Source: Bacteroidetes bacterium QS_9_68_14
GTDB lineage: Bacteria; Bacteroidota; Rhodothermia; Rhodothermales; Salinibacteraceae
Assembly: GCA_003022535.1 (NCBI GenBank)
Contig: PXTT01000051.1
Coordinates: 1 to 57,742 of the forward strand
Reading direction: 5' to 3'
DNA length: 57,742 nt
A model generated the notes under the pieces. It did not search any database. It was not told where the DNA came from and saw only the letters and a program-made list of their open reading frames with translations. Of the stretch, positions 1 through 8,114 are shown in pieces; within the stretch, counting starts at the first letter, position 1; each line of letters begins with the position of its first letter. A program made the position numbers and the translations under genes.

Positions 1-1323
1 GCGCGTGTGGCCGCTCCACGAAAGGCGGCGCTTCACGACGTGCGGCTGCACGACACGCCCGCCATTGGCCAGGGCCGCGTAGGCCCCTGCCAATTGCAGC
101 GGCGTGGCCGTCACCCCGTACCCGATGGCCAGGCGCGACTGCGTGGGGCGGTGCCACTGGGCAGGCGGGCTCAGGCGTCCCTCCACCTCGCCCGGCAGGT
201 CGATCCAGGTGCGCTCCCCGAAGCCGAGGTCGCGGATCCGACGGTAAAAGGCGCCTTCGGGCACTTGCATGGCCGTCTTGGCCGCGCCGATGTTGCTGGA
301 CTTGACGATCATCTCGGCGAGAGAGATCGTGCCATTGGCGTGGGTGTCGTGGAGCGTGCGCCCGCCGACGCGCGCGGCCCCGTCGCCCGTTTCGATCGAG
401 TCGCTCAGGCCCGCGACGTTCTCTTCGAGCGCGGCGATGGCGGTCATCAGCTTAAACGTCGAGCCGGGCTCGATCTGGTCGGTGATCGTGCGGTTGCGCC
501 GCGCCGACTGCCGGGACGCGTTCGGGCGGTTGGGGTTGTAGGTCGGGACGCTCGCCATCGCGCGCACCGCGCCGGTCTCGGGGTCGAGCGCGACGGCGGC
601 GCCCCAATTCGAGCCGCTCTCCTCGAGGCCACGCGCGAGCTCTTCCTCGAGGATGGTCTGGCGCACGAGGTCGATGGTGAGGTGGAGGTTCTCACCGTGC
701 CGGGGCTTCTTGCGGGGCGCGCCGAGGAGCGCCTCGATGCGGCCGGCCCGGTCGCGCCGCGCGACGCGGTAGCCCGGCTCCCCGCGCAGGTGCTCCTCGT
801 AGCGTAGCTCCAGCCCCGCCAGGCCTTGCCCGCCCGCGCCGGTGTAGCCCAGGACGTGCGCGGCGGTGCGGCCGTAGGTGTAGCGCCGCCCAAAGCGGGG
901 CGTAAGGATGGCCCCCGGCACGCCGAGCGTGTCGAGCGCCTCGTTCTGGCGGGGGCGGAGGTCGCGTGCGAGGCGCACGTACTCGGGGCTCGCGCGCTCG
1001 GCCACGGCGCGGCGGTAGTGCGCGGCCGGGCGCCCCGTGAGCTTGGACAGCTCGGCATAGAGCCGCTCGCTCTTTTCAGAAAAGCCGTCCACGGTTGGGT
1101 CTACGGCCAGGTTGTAGCGCGCAGTGTTGACGGCGAGGGCGCGGCCCCGGCGGTCGAGGATGCGCCCGCGCATGGCCGGCACCTCCTGGCGCGCGGTGCG
1201 CTGCTCCTCGGCGCGGGCCGTCAGGGTCGTCCCCTGGCTGCTCTGGATCCACGCCAGGCGCGCGCCCACCGCCAGCGGCAACGCGGCCAGTAGGGCCAGC
1301 ACGGCGTACATGCGCACGGTCAT
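1..1323 (-). CDS. ftsI: Peptidoglycan transpeptidase / penicillin-binding protein (FtsI-like), C-terminus beyond window start
   Basis: Reverse-strand translation from ATG at 1323 (MTVRMYAVLALLAALPLAVGARLAWIQ...) with PBP dimerisation-domain text (MRGRILDRRGRALTVN) and transpeptidase motif EPGSTFKLMT; located downstream of ftsL/rsmH/mraZ. Confidence 0.9.
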   Translation of the reverse strand, partial: MTVRMYAVLALLAALPLAVGARLAWIQSSQGTTLTARAEEQRTARQEVPAMRGRILDRRGRALAVNTARYNLAVDPTVDGFSEKSERLYAELSKLTGRPAAHYRRAVAERASPEYVRLARDLRPRQNEALDTLGVPGAILTPRFGRRYTYGRTAAHVLGYTGAGGQGLAGLELRYEEHLRGEPGYRVARRDRAGRIEALLGAPRKKPRHGENLHLTIDLVRQTILEEELARGLEESGSNWGAAVALDPETGAVRAMASVPTYNPNRPNASRQSARRNRTITDQIEPGSTFKLMTAIAALEENVAGLSDSIETGDGAARVGGRTLHDTHANGTISLAEMIVKSSNIGAAKTAMQVPEGAFYRRIRDLGFGERTWIDLPGEVEGRLSPPAQWHRPTQSRLAIGYGVTATPLQLAGAYAALANGGRVVQPHVVKRRLSWSGHTR

Positions 1324-1420
1324 TTCGTCGCGGGCGTCCACGGGGTTGCGGTTTCGGGTTGGGTGGCAGGTTGAAGATTCATGCTCCGCGGCGTAGGGGC
1401 ACGGTACATCGTGCCCGGTT

Positions 1421-1801
1421 TCATGGCGCCGTCTCATCCGCCGCTTCGCCCACGTGAATCGCAGGGCCGCGCCCGAGGCCTTCCTCGAGCCCCAGCTCCT
1501 CGGCGCGGCGATAGATGACAGCCGGGGCCGTGGCTTCGTCGAACGTGCTCTGCAGGCGGTTTTTCTTCAGTTGCAGGCGTTGCCGCTCCGCGCGGGCCGC
1601 CTCCACCTTTGTCAAGAGCGCCTGCGTGGCGTGCACGTGGCCGATGTAGAGAGCGCACGCGCACGCTGCCGCCAGCACGCCCAGCACGAAGCGCGGCGTG
1701 GAGACCTTCGCCAGGAGGCCGGGCCGCTCGCGCTCCGCGGGGCCAGAGAGGTCGCTCCAGCCGGGCAAAGGCGCGTTACCACGTGTGTTTTTCGCCTTCA
1801 T
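1421..1801 (-). CDS. ftsL: FtsL-like septum protein (short, single TM, coiled coil)
   Basis: ORF 1421..1906; likely start MKAKNTRG at 1801; one TM segment followed by a coiled coil; position between rsmH and ftsI. Confidence 0.6.
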   Translation of the reverse strand: MKAKNTRGNAPLPGWSDLSGPAERERPGLLAKVSTPRFVLGVLAAACACALYIGHVHATQALLTKVEAARAERQRLQLKKNRLQSTFDEATAPAVIYRRAEELGLEEGLGRGPAIHVGEAADETAP

Positions 1802-1892
1802 TGGAAGATGAGCATTGGGAGATGAGGGTGCGTGCGCGCAGAGGGCGTTGCCGTATTTCGGGGGCCTGTTGCTCAGAGAAACGATCCACCAT

Positions 1893-2927
1893 CTACGATC
1901 CGCCATCCGCCACCCGCTTGCGCCATTCGGCGACCGCCTCGTCGGGGCGGCGGGCGGCCACGCGGAGGTGCGCGCTGCGAGCGCGGGGGTTGCGCTGGAT
2001 CTCTTCCTCCGCGGCGGTAAAGGGGCTGCCGTCCACGGGCGCCAGCGGGGCGAGGCGATGGCCGTAAAGGTCGCGCACGGGCGTGGCCTCGAAGTGGCCG
2101 TGGCGCAGGAAGCGCTTCGCGCGCCGGTCCTCCAGTGAATGGTAGGCGATCACGGCCACGCGCCCGCTCGCTTCCAGCACGCCGGGCAACGCGCGTAGCG
2201 CCGCTTCGAGCGCGTCCAGTTCACCGTTGACGGCGATGCGGAGCGCCTGAAAGACGCGCGCGAGCGTCTTCGTCTCCTCGGGCGGAATGGTCGCGGAACG
2301 CACCGCCTCGGCCAGCGCGCCGGTCGAGTCGAGCGGGCGCGCCTCGACGATGGCACGGGCGACCTGTGGCGCGCGCGGCTCTTCACCGTAGTCGTAGAGC
2401 AGTTGCTCGAGTTCGCCCTCCGGCCAGTCGCCCACGACCTGCGCAGCGGTGCGGCGCCCGCTCTCGCGGTCCATGCGCATGTCGAGCGGGCCGTCCTTCC
2501 GAAAGCTAAAGCCCCGCTCCGCCGCGTCGAGCTGGCGGGAAGAGACGCCCAGGTCCAGCAGTACCCCGTCTACCGGCGCGCCCGCGTGCTCCTCGGCGAG
2601 CGGCGCGAGCTGGGCGAAGTCGCCTTTCGCCGCCGCGAAGCGCCCTTTCTCCCGCGCCTCCGCCAGCCGCCCCCGCGCCTCGCGGAGCGCCTCGCCGTCA
2701 CGGTCGAAGCCGGCGACGCGCCCCTCGGGGCCGAGGGCGTCCAGGAGCGCCGCCGCGTGGCCCCCGCCGCCGAGCGTGGCGTCGACGTACGTGCCGGCCG
2801 GGTCGGTGACGAGCTGCTGCGCGACCGCCTGCGCCATCACCGGCGCGTGGTAGGCGGTGGCATACGCGCCGCGCGGCGCCACGCCCGGTGGCGCGCTCGT
2901 CTCGTTCTGTTCGTCTCGTTTGCTCAT
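1893..2927 (-). CDS. rsmH: 16S rRNA (cytosine(1402)-N(4))-methyltransferase
   Basis: HAPVMAQAVAQQLVTDPAGTYVDATLGGGGHAAALL...LLDLGVSSRQLD...RAKRFLRHG; start at MSKRDEQNE. Confidence 0.95.
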   Translation of the reverse strand: MSKRDEQNETSAPPGVAPRGAYATAYHAPVMAQAVAQQLVTDPAGTYVDATLGGGGHAAALLDALGPEGRVAGFDRDGEALREARGRLAEAREKGRFAAAKGDFAQLAPLAEEHAGAPVDGVLLDLGVSSRQLDAAERGFSFRKDGPLDMRMDRESGRRTAAQVVGDWPEGELEQLLYDYGEEPRAPQVARAIVEARPLDSTGALAEAVRSATIPPEETKTLARVFQALRIAVNGELDALEAALRALPGVLEASGRVAVIAYHSLEDRRAKRFLRHGHFEATPVRDLYGHRLAPLAPVDGSPFTAAEEEIQRNPRARSAHLRVAARRPDEAVAEWRKRVADGGS

Positions 2928-3119
2928 GTCATTGCGTGGCGCAGGTCGCGGGGCCGAGTCGTAGGACCGCTTGTGGGGCGGCCGGTCGCGTCGGCAACGC
3001 AGCGCGACGTTTAGCTTCGGGGCCGGTCCGGCAGAAAGCGCGGGCATCATCGATTCGGTGTGGCTCGTGCAGTTCGCAGTGCGGCGCAATCGAAGTTCAA
3101 CATCCAAAACCCAGAATCG

Positions 3120-3566
3120 CTACCCGCTCATGACGCGCTCGGCGAGCGTTTCGTACTCGACGGGCTGCTCGTTCATGTACTGGTCGAAGACCTTGGGCGC
3201 CCAGATCTCGACGTGGTCGAAGGCCCCGATGATGCGTCCTTCCCCGTCGATCTCGGCGAAGTCGATCAAAGGGCTCGGGAGCTTGATGCGGCCCTGCGCG
3301 TCGAGCGCGACCTCCTCGGCCCAGCGCATGATGATGCGCACGAAGTGGCGCGCCTCACGGTCGTAGCGGCTGAGGTTGGCGATTTCGTTTTCTTCCATCT
3401 CGGTCCAGGTGTCCAGCGGGTAAAGGTAAACGCACTGGTCGAAGCCGCGCGTGACCGTGAACGTCCCGTCCGCCTCGGGGCTGAGCTCATCGCGCATCTT
3501 GGCCGGGATGGTGACCCGACCCTTGCTGTCGACGGAGTATTCGGCCTGTCCTTTGAACCCGGCCAT
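3120..3566 (-). CDS. mraZ: Transcriptional regulator MraZ
   Basis: 148 aa; SVDSKGRVTIPAKMRDEL and second AbrB-like repeat DAQGRIKLPSPLIDFAEI; heads the dcw cluster. Confidence 0.95.
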   Translation of the reverse strand: MAGFKGQAEYSVDSKGRVTIPAKMRDELSPEADGTFTVTRGFDQCVYLYPLDTWTEMEENEIANLSRYDREARHFVRIIMRWAEEVALDAQGRIKLPSPLIDFAEIDGEGRIIGAFDHVEIWAPKVFDQYMNEQPVEYETLAERVMSG

Positions 3567-3680
3567 AATGAGAAGCGAGGCGCGAGCAGGCCGCCGGGAA
3601 GCCGAACCGTGGGGGGCCGATTCACCGGCGAGAGCAGTCGCGCACTGGGTTGGAGGCGTCGAAAAAGGCGTTGGGCGTAT

Positions 3681-3698
3681 TCCCCACTTTTCCCCACG
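3681..3698 (-). promoter_or_regulatory. Putative MraZ operator (two GTGGGGA direct repeats, 10-bp period)
   Basis: Minus strand reads GTGGGGAAAAGTGGGGA about 115 bp upstream of mraZ; matches the GTGGG direct-repeat pattern known for MraZ boxes. Confidence 0.7.
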
Positions 3699-3705
3699 GG
3701 CCTTA

Positions 3706-3734
3706 CAAGGTACGGGTTTTCGGGGTCAAGTCAA
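3706..3734 (-). promoter_or_regulatory. Candidate Bacteroidota-type promoter (TTG-N19-TACCTTG) for mraZ
   Basis: TTG at 3734..3732, 19-nt spacer, TACCTTG at 3712..3706, resembling the -33 TTG / -7 TAnnTTTG pattern; MraZ box lies just downstream. Confidence 0.5.
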
Positions 3735-3826
3735 GGACTAAGCGCCAGAAATGCGCTTTTTTCGGGGTCTCGGCAGGGTGTCCATCGCATGTGCACATGT
3801 GGATATCAGGCGCCTCTCGGGCCTTG

Positions 3827-3844
3827 GGTGAAAACATGTTCACC
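3827..3844. promoter_or_regulatory. LexA-like operator 1 (GGTGAAAACATGTTCACC)
   Basis: Inverted repeat GGTGAA-N6-TTCACC upstream of the lexA-like gene; core GAAA-ACAT-GTTC resembles GAAC-N4-GTTC SOS boxes. Confidence 0.6.
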
Positions 3845-3851
3845 ACCAGAA

Positions 3852-3883
3852 AAGGCGGGGTGAAAAAGTGTTCACCCCGCCTT
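3852..3883. promoter_or_regulatory. LexA-like operator 2 inside a 13-bp-arm perfect inverted repeat
   Basis: AAGGCGGGGTGAA-AAAGTG-TTCACCCCGCCTT; contains the same GTGAA-N6-TTCAC half-sites as operator 1, centres 32 bp apart. Confidence 0.6.
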
Positions 3884-3960
3884 ACGTTGTAGGCCGGGCG
3901 TCCCACATGTGCGCCCCTCGCCTGCCGTCCTCTTCGCCTCTTTCCTTCTCCCCTTCTTCC

Positions 3961-4608
3961 ATGAAAGACCGCCTGACCGAGCGCCAGAACGAAGGCTATG
4001 AGTTTATCCGCTCCCACATGCGCCGCGAGCGCAGGCCGCCGACCCTGCGCGAGATTGGCGAGGCGCTGGGCATCCGCTCGACCAACGGCGTCTCGAAACT
4101 CCTCGACGTGCTCGAAGAGAAAGGCTACGTCGAGCGCGAGCCGCACGCTGCGCGCGGCCTTCGCCTCGTCGAGGAAGAGCGCGCCCCCCTTGCCTCCGGC
4201 GGCGGCGCCCCCGACCTCCCGCTCGTCAGCCGCACGCCCAGCGACCAGCCCGATGAACTGCGCCGCCGCCCGCGCAGCTATCTCGCGGTGGACCCGCGCT
4301 TCTTGCGCAAAGCCGATGACCCGAGGGCGTGCCTCCTCGCCCGTGCCGGCGACGACGGCATGAGCAGCGACGGCATCCGCAAGGGCGACCTGCTCGTCGT
4401 CGAGGAGCAACGCGCCAACGCGCTGGACAACGGCGACATGGCCGCCTTCCTCGTCGGCGAGGAGCTGCGCGCGCGGCGCTTCTACTACGCCAATGGCACG
4501 ATGCACCTGCGCTCGGCCGACTCCCACTATACTGAGGAGACCTATCCGCCCGGCGCCGCCGGCTGCCACCCCGTCGGGCGCGTGCTGGGGCTGTTTCGCA
4601 CGTTCTAA
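3961..4608 (+). CDS. lexA: LexA family repressor, apparently lacking autoproteolysis residues
   Basis: wHTH LTERQNEGYEFIRSHMRRERRPPTLREIGEALGIRSTNGVSKLLDVLEEKGYVERE; C-terminal S24-like fold text GIRKGDLLVVEEQ...VGRVLGLFRTF; see finding on missing catalytic residues. Confidence 0.85.
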   Translation: MKDRLTERQNEGYEFIRSHMRRERRPPTLREIGEALGIRSTNGVSKLLDVLEEKGYVEREPHAARGLRLVEEERAPLASGGGAPDLPLVSRTPSDQPDELRRRPRSYLAVDPRFLRKADDPRACLLARAGDDGMSSDGIRKGDLLVVEEQRANALDNGDMAAFLVGEELRARRFYYANGTMHLRSADSHYTEETYPPGAAGCHPVGRVLGLFRTF

Positions 4609-4804
4609 GGTGCGCAGCCTGCGCGTTGCCCTGTCGCGTTGCCGCCGGTCAGTTCCAAAGCGGCAGATGCTCGTTCAGCACGAGGCGCTCGACGTGCAAG
4701 CCGAAGTCGTACGCCCCGCTGCGAAAGTTCGCCGCAGACAACCGCAACGCCCGCGAGGTGTAATCTTTCGCCCCCTTCTTTTTTCCCTCGTCCCCACAAG
4801 CGAA

Positions 4805-6031
4805 GTGAGCAATCGCATCCTGCTTTTCACCGGCAAAGGCGGCACCGGCAAGACCACCTGCGCCGCCGCGACCGGCCTCAAAGCCGCCCGGCGTGGGCAG
4901 AAGACGCTCGTTCTCTCCTCGGACCCCGCGCACAGCTTGTCGGACGCCTTCGATGCCGAACTGGGCCCGGAGCCGCAAACCGTCGCGCCGAACCTCGACG
5001 CGCAGGAGGTGGACCTCTACTACTCGATGCAGAAGTACTGGGGCAACATGCGTGAACTCATGCTGGCGGTCTTCCGCTGGCAGGGCGTCGAGCAGGTCGC
5101 CGCCGAGGAGCTGGCCGCGTTGCCGGGGATGAACGAAGGGTCGGTGATGCTTTGGCTCGAGAAGTTCTGGGCAGAGGGCGACTACGACCTGATCGTCCTC
5201 GACAGCGCGCCGACCGGTGAGACGCTCACGCTCCTGACACTCCCCCAGGCCACGCAGTGGTGGCTCACGAAGGCGTTCCCGTTTCAGAAAACGGCGTTCA
5301 AGACGCTCGGCTTCGGCGTGCGCCAGGCCACGGGGCTCCCACTGGACAAAGCCTACGACGACCTCGACTACCTCTTCGGCAAGCTCGAACAGATCCAGGA
5401 GGTCCTCGCCGACCCGGAGCAGACGAGCGTGCGCCTCGTGATGAACCCCGAGAAGATGGTCATCCAGGAAGCGCGGCGCGCCTACACCTACCTCCAGCTC
5501 TACGGCTACGGCGTGGACGCGGCCCTCGTCAACCGCGTGTGGCCGGAAGAGGGCGTGGGGCCGGCGATGCAGAAATACGTCGAGGCGCAGCAGGGCTATC
5601 TCGATGAGATCGAGGGCAGCTTCGCCCCGCTTCCCATCCTCAGGGCCCCCCACCTCGGCGAGGAAGTCTTCGGGCTGGAGCGGCTCGAAAAGGTCGGCAA
5701 CGCGCTCTACGGGGCCGCCGCCGAGGGCGACGCGGATACGACCGAGGGCGTCCGTGCCCCCGCTGCGCGCCTGCACCAGTCGCAGACGTACCGCGTGGCC
5801 GAAATGGAGCAGGGCGACGGCTACCGCGTGGAGCTGCACCTGCCGTTTCTGAAAGAGGAGGACGTGGACGTCCGCCAGTTCGGCGACCAGCTCGTCGTGC
5901 AGGTCGAAAATCAGCGGCGGCACTACGTGTTGCCAAACTTCCTCGGCTACTATACTTTGCAGGGCGACCACCTGCGCGAGGACGGCTGGCTGGAGGTACG
6001 GTTTGCGCGAGGCGCGAAGCGAAGAGCGTGA
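4805..6031 (+). CDS. ArsA/GET3-type anion-transporting ATPase with C-terminal HSP20-like domain
   Basis: P-loop FTGKGGTGKTTCAAATGLKAAR, SSDPAHSLSDAFD, DSAPTGETLTLLTLP; C-terminal RVELHLPFLKEEDVDVRQFGDQLVVQVENQRRHYVLP resembles ArsA_HSP20. GTG start in frame. Confidence 0.85.
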   Translation: MSNRILLFTGKGGTGKTTCAAATGLKAARRGQKTLVLSSDPAHSLSDAFDAELGPEPQTVAPNLDAQEVDLYYSMQKYWGNMRELMLAVFRWQGVEQVAAEELAALPGMNEGSVMLWLEKFWAEGDYDLIVLDSAPTGETLTLLTLPQATQWWLTKAFPFQKTAFKTLGFGVRQATGLPLDKAYDDLDYLFGKLEQIQEVLADPEQTSVRLVMNPEKMVIQEARRAYTYLQLYGYGVDAALVNRVWPEEGVGPAMQKYVEAQQGYLDEIEGSFAPLPILRAPHLGEEVFGLERLEKVGNALYGAAAEGDADTTEGVRAPAARLHQSQTYRVAEMEQGDGYRVELHLPFLKEEDVDVRQFGDQLVVQVENQRRHYVLPNFLGYYTLQGDHLREDGWLEVRFARGAKRRA

Positions 6032-6124
6032 GAAGGTTTGAAGGAGTGTCCGCTCCACCCTCCGCCTTGCCAACGCGAAGACCGCCTCTCCTTTCTGCTC
6101 CCCCCTCAGGACCTTTCTCCTGCC

Positions 6125-7687
6125 ATGGAAGTCCCCTCGATGCTGCTGAAGCAGCTCTACGACTACAACAGCCTCCACAACACCGACGGCGGCGACGACG
6201 TGCAGTTTACCGTCATCAACCGCCTGAGCGACGCGAGCCTCACCGGCATCAGCCGTGTGGCCCTCGACGGCGAGACGGTGGCCCCAGAAGACATCCGTCT
6301 GCGCACCGGCGACGGGCAGACGCTTGCGCCCGGCGACGTCTCAGAGGAGGACCCGCTCGCCTTCGCGGTGCAAGACACCCTCGACGTGGTGCTCGAAGGG
6401 CACGGCCCGCTCGACGAAGGCAAGCACGACCTTGCGCTCTCGTTTGCCAGCAAGCCCTTCGGCGCGCTGACGTTGGAGGTCGAAGACGCGATCAGAGGCG
6501 AGGGCGAGCCGAAGCAACGCAAGATCCCGCGCCGCGAGGGCGAAGACGACTACACCGTCGCCGCCATGCAGGAGCGCCAGCAGTTCGTGCGCGACTTCAC
6601 CGACGCGGACCCCGAGCACCTGTTCAGCCCGTCGTTCGCGCCGCAGGAGGCGCAGGGCAACATCGAGCACTACACGGGCGTGGCGCAGGTGCCGCTAGGC
6701 TTCGCGGGGCCTTTGCGCATGCGCGGCGAGGAGGCTGAGGGCGAGTTTCTGGTCCCGATGGCCACCAGCGAGGGCACGCTCGTGGCCAGCTACAACCGCG
6801 GCATCAAGGTGGTCAACGCCAGCGGCGGGGTCGAAGCAGCCGTCGTGGCCGACCACATGCAACGCGCTCCCGTCTTTGTCTTCAGCAGCGCTCGCGAGGC
6901 GCGCGACTTCACCCACTGGGTAGACGAGCACATGGACGAGATTCGCGCAGAGGCGGAGGCGACCACCTCCGTCGGCCGGCTCAAGTTCATCGACCACTAC
7001 CTGTCCAACCAGTTCGCCTACCTGCGCTTCAACTACTCCACCGGCGATGCCGCCGGGCAGAACATGGTGGGCCGCGCGACCTTCGCGGCCTGCAGCTGGA
7101 TCATCGACGCCTACGGCGAGGAGCACATCGACCACTTCTTTCTCGAAAGCAACTTCGCCACCGACAAGAAAGCCAGCCAGGTCAACGTCATGCGCACGCG
7201 CGGCAAGCGCGTCACGGCCGAGATCACCTTGGAGCGCGAGGCGCTCGAACAGATCATGCGGGTAGAGCCAGAGGTCCTGGACTATCACCTGCGCGTGGCC
7301 ACGACGGGTGCCTTTTTCAGCGGGGCCGACAACAACGGCGCGCACTCCCCCAACGCCATCACGGCGATGTTCATCGCCACCGGGCAGGACGTGGCCAACG
7401 TCGCGGAGTCCTCGGCGGGCCTCCTCTTTAGCGAAATGACGCCCGAGGGCGACCTTTACATCTCGCTGACGATTCCGTCGCTGATCGTGGCCACGCACGG
7501 CGGCGGGACGAACCTGCCGACGCAGCGCGAGTGCCTGAAGGTGCTGGGCTGCTACGGCCCCGGCCACGTCAGGAAGCTCGCGGAGATCATCGCGGGCGTG
7601 GCGCTGGCGGGCGAGGTGTCGCTCGGCTCGGCGATCTCCAGCAGCGACTGGGTGAGCAGCCACGAGAGCTACGGGCGCAACCGGTAG
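6125..7687 (+). CDS. Hydroxymethylglutaryl-CoA reductase with an extra ~115-aa N-terminal domain
   Basis: GNIEHYTGVAQVPLGFAGPL, VPMATSEGTLVASYNRG, RFNYSTGDAAGQNMVG, NFATDKKASQVN, and C-terminal SSHESYGRNR keep the recognised HMGR Glu/Lys/Asp/His positions. Confidence 0.88.
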   Translation: MEVPSMLLKQLYDYNSLHNTDGGDDVQFTVINRLSDASLTGISRVALDGETVAPEDIRLRTGDGQTLAPGDVSEEDPLAFAVQDTLDVVLEGHGPLDEGKHDLALSFASKPFGALTLEVEDAIRGEGEPKQRKIPRREGEDDYTVAAMQERQQFVRDFTDADPEHLFSPSFAPQEAQGNIEHYTGVAQVPLGFAGPLRMRGEEAEGEFLVPMATSEGTLVASYNRGIKVVNASGGVEAAVVADHMQRAPVFVFSSAREARDFTHWVDEHMDEIRAEAEATTSVGRLKFIDHYLSNQFAYLRFNYSTGDAAGQNMVGRATFAACSWIIDAYGEEHIDHFFLESNFATDKKASQVNVMRTRGKRVTAEITLEREALEQIMRVEPEVLDYHLRVATTGAFFSGADNNGAHSPNAITAMFIATGQDVANVAESSAGLLFSEMTPEGDLYISLTIPSLIVATHGGGTNLPTQRECLKVLGCYGPGHVRKLAEIIAGVALAGEVSLGSAISSSDWVSSHESYGRNR

Positions 7688-8114
7688 CCGCGCGTGGCTG
7701 GGCGGCGGACCGTGGGCGGCGGTTCTCTGTGGTCCGGCGGCGACGCGGGGATGCCACCGCACTCACTTACTCTCCAGATCACTTTCTTACTTCGATCAGT
7801 GCCATGGGCGCAGGGACCGACATTTCGATCATGGATCGGCGGCAAACACGAAGAGGGGCTCGAAAGAGGGGTCCAACTTTCCGTACTTGGCGACTCGCGC
7901 TACGGAAAATTGGGAACAGAAAGCGCTGACTTTGCGCGCAAGACGGTCGCAGAGCTGGGCCAGAAAAAAAAGACACCCCGTAATCAGCAAGCGCAGTAGT
8001 GCGCAGGAAACGGTAGAGCTTGCCTCTGTCCCGAAATACGCCGGATTCGAGGACGCGGGGAAAAACCGTTCGTAGGCTGATTTGCCTGTCAGAATGCTCG
8101 TCACCTCCGATACC

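Noticed and set aside
4493-4804. N-terminal extension of the ArsA ORF
   Set aside because: Overlaps lexA out of frame and lacks family similarity; a GTG start at 4805 directly precedes the conserved SNRILLFTGKGGTGKTT.
4649-6178. 509-aa minus-strand ORF opposite the ArsA-like gene
   Set aside because: Antisense to a clear P-loop ATPase; no domain recognised.
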